NCBI GenBank assembly: GCA_003427395.1
Contig: BFEA01000575.1
Coordinates: 664,324 to 712,732 of the forward strand
Origin: Chara braunii
Lineage: Eukaryota; Streptophyta; Charophyceae; Charales; Characeae
DNA: 48,409 bases
Reading direction: 5' to 3'
Below the pieces are notes generated by a model. The model saw only the letters and a list, made by a program, of their open reading frames with translations. It was not told the origin of the DNA and searched no databases. Of this stretch, positions 42,058 to 48,409 are shown piece by piece. How positions within the stretch are numbered: position 1 is the stretch's first letter; each line of letters starts with the position of its first letter. The position numbers and the translations under genes are program-made.

Positions 42058-43575
42058 GTCACGTGCGCCTGAGTGGACGGGATGGCATGTGTGTTGGTAC
42101 ATTCAGTTCTGGAGGGCAGTAACCCTTATATGCTTAGTCAGAAATAGTCCACTCAGTTAATCCCCAGGGTTTTCACCTGGGCAATCAATGCTGGTGGAAG
42201 TCAGAGTCTCTTTTTTTTTTCTTTTTTTTCTTTTTTTTTAAAAGCACTTTTTGTAAGGCCACTATCCCGGTAGTGGTAAGAGAACCACAGGAATTAAGGC
42301 CTTGGCTGTTGGGCTGCTCCATCCAGCCAGAGAAACCTGTGTGACTGTGTCACTCTGTGTGTTCACTGCTCTCTATCATTCTTTGTTTGGCAGAGGACTG
42401 ACATAGATACCTGCCTGTATGGAAAATTTGAGAGGGACATATCTGTAAATATAGAAATATGGGCCTAGTACCAACTTCATTTTCCCTACAACTACCCAAA
42501 CTGCGAATAGCAGACCCGGGCTACCCTTAGGACAGAGAGGCCCTACGGGCCTATGCTGATAGACGGTCCTATAGCCTATAGCCGGGTAGGGTTAGGCCCT
42601 AGAGGCCAAAACTGGTCAGTCAATCCGGTCTGTAAATATAGAAATATGGGCCCAGTACCAACTTCATTTCCCCTACAGCTACCCAAACTGCGAATAGCAG
42701 ACCCGGGCTACCCCTAGGACAGACAGGCCTTACGGGCCTATGTTGATAGACGGTCCTATAACCTATAGCTGGGTAGGGCTAGGCCCTAGAGGCCAAAACT
42801 GGTCAGTCAATCCGGTCTAGGTCGGTCTAGGCTATATGTAGATTATAGATAGGATGGGGACACCAGAGGTCCGGGCTATCAGAGGTCTGATGCGTTGGAG
42901 TACGTGCTGCACCGCTGACCCTCCTCAGGAGTAGGGTCCCAGCCTCCCAAGCTCCCAGACTTCCAGTGGCGATCCAGCCATAGCTGCATCTTCTTAGAGA
43001 TTATCATCGTCTGGACTTTATCTTCATCAGGTACTCTTGGCGCTGAGCTTCTACTTCATCATCTGAGTGGCGATCGCTGATTGGCTCTGGGAGCCTGTTT
43101 CACTTTCGCGCAGGCCACTGAGTTGGATGTCAGGGTGGCGCTGGCCCGCTGGGTGTTACCTGGGGAGGCTGGGGTTTCGTAACTTTCGTTGTTGTTTTTA
43201 GTTGTTCACGGTGTTGGGGTTGTGGTGCTACCCCTCTGAGGGTAGCGCAACAGGGCTCTGAGGTTATTTCAGTTGAACGATGCTCTGAGTTCAATAAACA
43301 GTGTTAATACTATGTTTGAGTTGTCATCTCTCCATTGCTTTCTGGTTGTGAATCTTGTGATCACTCGGTTGTTATCTATGAATGATTGTTGTGGAGAGAA
43401 TTCACTGAATTATGTATTCTGTCACTTCGCTTCTCTGAGTCTTCCGTTGAGTTTCTTCTTCTGGGCGGTGGGACACTCCACTACCTCTCCCCTTTTTTCT
43501 GTGCATCTATGGGGGTGTATGGGAGTTCCTGTGAGTGAGTGTTGGCCAAAGTTCAACAGACAATCATGTTCATAG

Positions 43576-43577
<2 letters not shown>
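42058..43577. other. Unclassified sequence, possibly a solo LTR; no gene
   Basis: No protein recognised. T-rich run at about 42211-42239, a 187-bp tandem duplication at 42443-42816, a perfect 7-bp stem (GCTACCC/GGGTAGC, about 43228) and AATAAA near 43294. Tandem promoter-like blocks and a late AATAAA would suit a solo LTR, but no borders can be given. Confidence 0.35.
42443..42816. repeat. Tandem duplication, two 187-bp units
   Basis: Unit 1 is 42443-42629, unit 2 is 42630-42816, both starting CTGTAAATATAGAAATATGG. They differ by roughly ten substitutions, mostly transitions, so this is genuine and not very recent. Confidence 0.92.
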
Positions 43578-43633
<56 letters not shown>

Positions 43634-43661
43634 GTGACACTGTGTGTGTGTGTGTGTGTGG
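43578..43661. repeat. (GT)n microsatellite
   Basis: Two GT runs separated by TTTTGTGACACT. Confidence 0.95.
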
Positions 43662-43817
43662 CTTTCTGCGCCCCCCCACATCCACCTGGCCCCCGCTGCC
43701 CCGCCCCCAGCACCGACCCTCTCAGCCCGCAAATTCACCGAACACCGCCCCAGAACCCCGGGGCCGAGGGCCCGCCCCCGCCACCGTCCGGCCCTCGCCA
43801 CCCGCAGAGTCCTCCGC

Positions 43818-43855
43818 CTGTCTCTTATACACATCTAGATGTGTATAAGAGACAG
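43818..43855. other. Nextera mate-pair junction adapter (sequencing artefact)
   Basis: Same 38-bp palindromic Tn5 mosaic-end pair as at 24983. Confidence 0.97.
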
Positions 43856-43943
43856 ACGCCACACGCCGACCCCCGTCCTCCGCCACCCGCCGACCTCCAC
43901 CACCCGCCGACCCCCGCCACGCCCGCTGCCCCGCCCCCAGCAC

Positions 43944-43981
43944 CTGTCTCTTATACACATCTAGATGTGTATAAGAGACAG
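43944..43981. other. Nextera mate-pair junction adapter (sequencing artefact)
   Basis: Third copy of the same 38-bp adapter, 88 bases after the second. Confidence 0.97.
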
Positions 43982-44159
43982 CACCCGGCCCCCGCCCCCC
44001 GCACCCCCGACACGCCACCCAGGGCGCCCCCCGCCCCCCCAACACCCGACCCCCGCCACTGGTGACCGCCACCCCGGGGGGCGGGGGGGAGGACCCCCTG
44101 TTTCTGGAAAATCCAGAAATCGCCAGTGGATGCCAGGCGGCGGTGCGCACCCCCCAGTA

Positions 44160-44345
44160 ATTTATTTATTTTTTTCGATTTTTTTTCGATTTTTTTTTTT
44201 TTTTTTTTTTTTTGAAAGTCGGGGTTGGGGGTGCCGACCCCCGACCCCCGGGACCCCCGCCGGGGCCCCGGGCCCGGGGGTCGACAACCCTGGCTCCATC
44301 TATTGGTGGGGAGCGACACCTGCTGGAAACCGGGTCCAGCGTCCC
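44160..44345 (-). mobile_element. Short poly(A) retroposon, copy 4 (different body)
   Basis: Minus strand: full two-hairpin module (44345-44293), then an 80-nt GC-rich body (GGTTGTCGACCCCCGGGCCC...) unrelated to copies 1 and 2, then a long A-rich tail (T-rich run 44160-44213). The same constant 5' module on a different body is the notable point. Confidence 0.65.
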
Positions 44346-45319
44346 ATTAATACAACAATGCATGTCAAGGTTGAGGCTGAAATCATTATTCTATTCTACT
44401 CTGGAGCACCCTGTATCCCTTAGAGCTGCAAGTTGACCCATCCCATTGCAGGCCCCCCACTTAACAACTGACCCTGCCCCCACCCAGAAGTCGAAAACTG
44501 ATCTTCATGAGACTACTCCTAGGTGTCCACAACCCCCCTGTATCATCTTGACTGATCTATATTGTCTATGAAAATTGTCAGATAAATGCAGACATTGGAG
44601 ATAGTTCCTGGTATTATGCTGTTATTCAGCTATGCTGTTTCTTGTTCGGATGCTGCTGAGATGTGGTTCCCAACCCCGGGCCAACTTTTGCTGAGGAACT
44701 TGCTTGCTGCCACCGATCTGTCGAAGTCCGTGAGATGCCACCCCCATGAAGTATGGAACGCCATTTACTGAGCTCTGCTCCTGAGCTGCATAGTGAGTTT
44801 GAGTCCCTGTGTTGAGCAGGCCACCAATCATCGGGCTTCCTCCAGTCAGCAAGATTAGTGAACGACCGTCTGGGTTCCATTGAGGTAATATCCCTCCTTG
44901 TTTCTGCTTCACGGGAGGAGGGGGAGGCCGTGGCTGCGCACTCCAAATGCGCCTCGCCCCTATCCCGTCTGAGCCGTTCTTTGCAATTACACATCTTCCT
45001 CTGGCTGATGATATGTACTGTCTCTCAGCTGCTGCCAGTACAACTCTCCCTTCCCTTCTTACTGTATGTATGTGTAGCAGTTGCTTCACTTGACACCCTT
45101 CCTTCCTTAGTCATGTCAGGGATAGATGGGGGAGGAGAGATAGATGGGAAGAGGGGGGGAACATGTCAGGGATAGTGGGGGGGGAGAGATAGATGGGAAG
45201 AGGGGGGAAGAGGTTGGGTGGGGGACAGTAGCAACAAGAGAAAACGGGGACGGAACAGTAGTCCTAATCCAAAGAATAAAAGACAGTAAGTCCTTTGAGG
45301 AGGGGAAAGGGTGTCATCA
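44346..45319. other. Unclassified sequence and LINE C 3' flank
   Basis: No supported gene. A minus-strand open frame (44622-45089, 155 codons) matches nothing recognised. A short G-rich tandem (GATAGATGGGAAGAGGGG) lies at about 45120-45210. The last part is probably the 3' untranslated region of LINE C. Confidence 0.4.
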
Positions 45320-47055
45320 TCATACAAGTACAAACTTAGGCTGCAAGAAGGGGACCTGGAAGCAGTGGGCGGGATCCCTTTGCCATAAAGGTTCTGTACT
45401 CCTCCATTGCTTCCAATGGATGTTACTTTCGCCATCAAGTTCAGAAAATTTATGTTGCGGGTCCTGCCATAGCAACTGGTAAGTTGTCTTCAGGGTTTCT
45501 TTAACATGGTAATCTTTCTCCTCCTTGTAATCCCGGACGAATGCTTTCGAGGCTTCTTGCGTATGGGACCTGATTTCCTCTACTATTACTTGTTGGGCTT
45601 GCTGCAGGCCGAACTGATGGTCTCTTCTTTCGAATGAGCATCTAGCTCTCCAGGCCAGCATGAGTACCTGCAGTCTCATATACAAGAAGAGATTGGTCGC
45701 GAAAGGGGACCAGTGTGTCTGGAGCTGCTCTTTTTTGCCCAGTAATAGTAGCCCCAGGTCCCATGGGATATGCTCCCCTGAGAGGAAGTGGAAGGCAGCA
45801 TCCCACCACTGCCATAATTGGGTGACCATCGGGCAGGCCAACAGGCAGTGTTCCAGAGTTGCCCTGGTAGGCTGCGATGCACGGCCGCAGTAGGCGCAAA
45901 TGGGTGACAATACCCCTTTTTGTTCCAGGTCTGTGCGAGACACCAGCCAGTCAGGCGTGGGCAGGCAGCGATGGAGGATTTGCCATTGCAGGGCTCTTAA
46001 ATTGGTTGGCATGATCTTAGCATACTTAGCCCAAGGCAAGTCTCCTATCATCTGTGTGTCCAATGGTGAGTCTCGTGCTCACTTGGTGGCCAATGTGTTG
46101 GTGATTGACGGGGCGGTGCTTGAGGCCCTATAGCCCCCTTTAACTGTATAATCCCATATATGCATGGGCTTCTGGCCAGGCCACTCCCACTCCGCTGGAT
46201 CAAAAGGCAGTTTGGCGACCGGTGTCGTTGGTTCAAATGCGAAAAAGCCTTCTTGTGAGTCCCCCACTACCCGCACTTGCATCAGCCCCCTCCAGTTTTC
46301 AGTCCTATCTAGGTTCTCGTTTCTAGAAATTTTGGAGAACCTGGCCGCCGGCGCCTGAAGGTCGTATGCTTCTAGTGTGCATTGCCCATCGTCGTTCCTG
46401 CAGACTCGAAACACAGTCAGAGGACGGGCAATGTCTGCGAATTTAACAACCCAGTCATCAGCCCCAATTGTGGGACCAGTTTTGATGGCAAGTCGCCATG
46501 CAAGGGGGAGGGCTTCCAACAGCATAGTCTTCCTGTCACCCACATTCTTGGCGTGTTTAAGTCTTATTTGCAGCTGTTCAGTTTTTGCCCAGTCATCTGC
46601 TCTAGGATCCCACAAGTCCCCTACTGTGTAAACTCCCTTTTTTGCCCACGTGAGCCATTGGGAGTTGTTTCTGACGCTAAAGGGGGTTCCGTTGTCATCC
46701 AGGACGTAGGGGTTCCCAAACAGGGGCTGCCTCCAGATATCATGCCATTTGTTAGGGGGCTGTTTTGCTGTGGTCCACTCTTCCTCCAAAGCTTCAGCAT
46801 GTATGACCACATAGGGTCTAGGAGTAGGTCCATTTTCGCAGCTTGTCGTGGGTTATGTGCTTGCCTTTGTTGAGGAGGTGAGGGTATTGTCCAGTCTCTG
46901 TTAGTCAGCCATTGGAAGGGGTGCAGTTTGTTGTTCGCTGTTGATTCCGGCGCCAGGGCAGCTATCTGTAGGCAGGCTAATGGTCCCCAAGGAATGTCAT
47001 TACCAATCAGCAATCTGACCACGACTTTAAAGATCAAACCTTGCCTATGCTCCAA
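45320..47055 (-). pseudogene. LINE fragment C, 3' part of ORF2 (zf-RVT)
   Basis: Minus strand. From 46810 to 45320 one phase runs about 497 codons with a single TGA (46079), which replaces the Trp present at the same place in LINE B (WARDSP). Order: a WLTWAKKGVYTVGDLWDPRA segment, the unnamed middle region shared with LINEs A and B (LTVFRVCRNDDGQ..., FAFEPTTPVAKLPFDPAEWE), YTVKGGYRA, zf-RVT (HRCLPTPDWLVSRTDLEQKG, ICAYCG, TLEHCLLACPMV; about 46000-45780), and a C-terminal tail ending KFVLV. Upstream to 47055 the sequence continues in another phase. RT and endonuclease are missing: a 5'-truncated copy, the least decayed of the three. Confidence 0.88.
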
Positions 47056-47087
47056 ACTCTTTCCATAACTTTCTCCACATACTTTGT

Positions 47088-47177
47088 GAATGGACCCGGT
47101 TTCCAGCGGGTGCTGCTCCCCACCAATAGACAGAGCTTTTTTGTGTTAAAAAAAAAAAGAAAAAAAAAGAAAAAAAG
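47088..47177 (+). mobile_element. Short poly(A) retroposon, copy 5 (plus strand)
   Basis: TGGACCCGGTTTCCAGCGGG starts the module (first few bases differ), followed by GCTCCCCACCAATAGACAGAGC, a very short linker and an A-rich tail to 47177. No GCTAG-type body. Opposite orientation to copies 1-4, and directly adjacent to the 5' truncation point of LINE C. Confidence 0.6.
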
Positions 47178-48242
47178 GTATCGCAGTGTGAGCATGAGCT
47201 GGGCGTGGTAGTAGTGTCTGGATTCAATGTCTAAAAGAGAGCTCTTCGTACAATGAATCTTCTTTATTTAATTCATCCATGAGGGACCTGTTATGGGAGG
47301 TGATAGGAACATCTTCCAATAACAGGCCCTGTCTGTGGATGGCTCCAATATATTGGTCGCCAGCTGCACCTGCTGGACACCTCGATGAATCTAACTGCAC
47401 TCACGTCCAGAGCTATGTGGAAAAAAGGCGTTGTCCACTTCTCCCGAAATGTGCAAAATGAGAATGAACTTCCCGCTAGAACATGGGCAGATGCGCCCGC
47501 CAATTGTTTGTCCTTTTCACATTTCAAGAGAGGTGCGGCCAGGCTCAAAGGGCCTGGTTGGCGAGTAGGCGCCTGGCTGCACTTACTTGCCAAACTTGGC
47601 GAATGAAAAATATGTCAGACTGCTCGCCACACGGTCGACACAAATTGTGGTGAGTGTTTTCCGTTTCCCCGCTTGTGGAGGGCGGTTTGTGGAGGGTGGT
47701 CCTCGGACCTCTCCACAGAAACAACTTTCTGGAGAGTGCATGGCTTCAAGAGTCAACATCAGGCAGACAATTTTTTAACGTTTCTGTAGATGAAATATTG
47801 CGGCGAGTAAGTGCAACCAGGCCTCCAGTTCGACACGATTCTCATTTTTTTCACTCTCCACCCATCCGCCACGAATTGTGGCCGATGGAGAGTAGTGCAA
47901 CTAGGCCCAAAGTCTAAAGTGTGAGTACACCCGGACAGATTGCACGGGATGCAGAAGCATCCAAGATGGCAGGGAACAGCTGTGCTACTGGCAGTGAGTG
48001 CCACAAACTGCCTTTTGTTTGCACTGTTTTTTTCTCGTTTTCTTTTTCTTTCTGTGTATGTTTTAATAGTGCGAACTATCTGGGTGCATGTGGCCCCAAT
48101 CACGGTGTATGCGGCCACAAATGCATCCACATATGCATCCACAAATCACCTGTTCACCCAGGCCTTGGACGGTTACCATCACCTGGCAAATTGAGGGCGG
48201 TTCTGGTACTGGGCATACATGGAAACTGAAGTGCTGATCAAC
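47178..48242. other. Unclassified repeats, no gene
   Basis: It holds a degenerate two-hairpin module (about 47341-47380), the GTGCAAAATGAGAATGAACTTC...CTAGAACATGGG motif (47443-47500) related to 10.8-11.2 kb, and an AGTGTGAGTACACCC end-like string at about 47917. No coding sequence recognised. Confidence 0.45.
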
Positions 48243-48310
48243 GGGCCTAGCTCAGCCAGTACACCCCTGAACTGTTGAAGTACAGACTCAAGTTCAAATC
48301 CAGATACGCC
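48243..48310 (+). ncRNA. tRNA-like pol III head of a U6 chimera
   Basis: TAGCTCAGCCAG (48248-48259) fits the A box and AGTTCAAATCC (48291-48301) fits the B box, separated by 31 bases. Cloverleaf arms are degenerate and the acceptor 3' strand is not recognisable, so it is tRNA-like and not a tRNA gene. It is fused directly to U6 sequence. Confidence 0.65.
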
Positions 48311-48319
48311 GACGTCCGT

Positions 48320-48351
<32 letters not shown>

Positions 48352-48409
48352 GGCCCCTGCGCAAGGATGACACGCATAAATCGAGAAATGGTCCAAATTA
48401 AAAAAAAAA
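48311..48409 (+). ncRNA. U6 snRNA-derived sequence with poly(A) (retro-U6)
   Basis: From GACGTCCGTTAAAATTGG onward the sequence is U6: ACAGAGA box (48335-48341), AGC triad (48347-48349), the TGGCCCCTGCGCAAGGATGA core, and the plant-type 3' half ATCGAGAAATGGTCCAAATT. U6 is the catalytic-centre snRNA of the spliceosome. The first about 13 nt (the capped 5' stem-loop) are missing and replaced by the tRNA-like head. The normal T-run terminator is replaced by ten A residues at the window end. No upstream plant USE/TATA pair was recognised. This is therefore a retroposed chimera and probably not a working U6 gene. Confidence 0.85.

Larger units (their letters stand above)
43662..44159. other. Extremely GC-rich stretch with two embedded adapters
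   Basis: C-rich plus strand (CCCCCGCC-type) with mate-pair adapters at 43818 and 43944. The block CCCGCTGCCCCGCCCCCAGC occurs at 43692 and again at 43922 directly before the second adapter. Likely poorly assembled; apparent Pro-rich proteins are not credible. Confidence 0.8.

Noticed and set aside
42039-42062. Inverted repeat GCACGTCAC/GTGACGTGC as the LTR ends of element 2
   Set aside because: The 5' LTR lacks this sequence before the primer-binding site, so it is flanking DNA; the match to the LTR start is probably coincidental.
43535-44065. Long Pro-rich frame at 43.5-44.1 kb
   Set aside because: It reads through a GT repeat, a C-rich block and two sequencing adapters (the VSYTHLDVYKRQ-type peptide is adapter translation).
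48243-48409. Functional U6 snRNA gene or dicistronic tRNA-U6 gene
   Set aside because: The 5' stem-loop is missing, the T terminator is replaced by poly(A), and the tRNA part lacks a recognisable 3' acceptor strand.

Overview
This window is a repeat-dense piece of a large eukaryotic nuclear genome, most likely from the green lineage (a streptophyte plant or alga). The evidence is a U6 snRNA-derived body at the right end whose 3' half matches the plant form rather than the animal form, an initiator-Met tRNA primer-binding site of the type common in plant LTR elements, and Ty3/gypsy and zf-RVT-type LINE proteins. I see no intact host protein gene. Almost everything recognisable is a mobile element or its wreckage, separated by microsatellites and short unclassified repeats.

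Layout. 1-875: leader with a dense TTGACC (W-box) array. 876-6469: gag and pol of a Ty3/gypsy element with a chromodomain-like tail; both reading frames are collinear over their full length and broken only by single-base stop codons. 6470-13500: no coding content; it holds an assembly duplication around an N, microsatellites, CACGTCA-motif clusters, a short poly(A) retroposon, a small inverted-repeat element and a tRNA-headed SINE. 13525-23260: tandem repeats, two TIR elements of 1.2-1.7 kb, more copies of the short poly(A) retroposon and a 3' LINE fragment. 23261-27780: a decayed LINE with endonuclease, reverse transcriptase and zf-RVT. 27948-42057: a complete but degenerate 14.1 kb Ty3/gypsy element with paired LTRs, primer-binding site and candidate 5-bp target duplication. 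It carries a PHD-type zinc finger between RNase H and integrase, extra reading frames after integrase, and two nested hairpin-type insertions. 42058-48409: unclassified repeats, a second 3' LINE fragment (minus strand), another copy of the short retroposon, and a tRNA-like/U6 chimera ending in poly(A).

How the parts relate. The elements are independent insertions; they do not form one pathway. The most unusual items are: (a) the PHD finger inside pol of the 14.1 kb element; (b) a 54-nt module able to form two adjacent hairpins, found as the constant 5' part of several short poly(A)-tailed retroposons whose 3' bodies differ; (c) the tRNA-like/U6 retroposon; (d) the first gypsy element, killed almost entirely by changes that look like cytosine deamination.

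Assembly caveats. Three 38-bp Nextera mate-pair junction adapters are embedded in the sequence (24983, 43818, 43944). Two single-N joins (6671 and 41010) are each flanked by an exact-length 95-bp duplication. Local copy number at those places should not be trusted.
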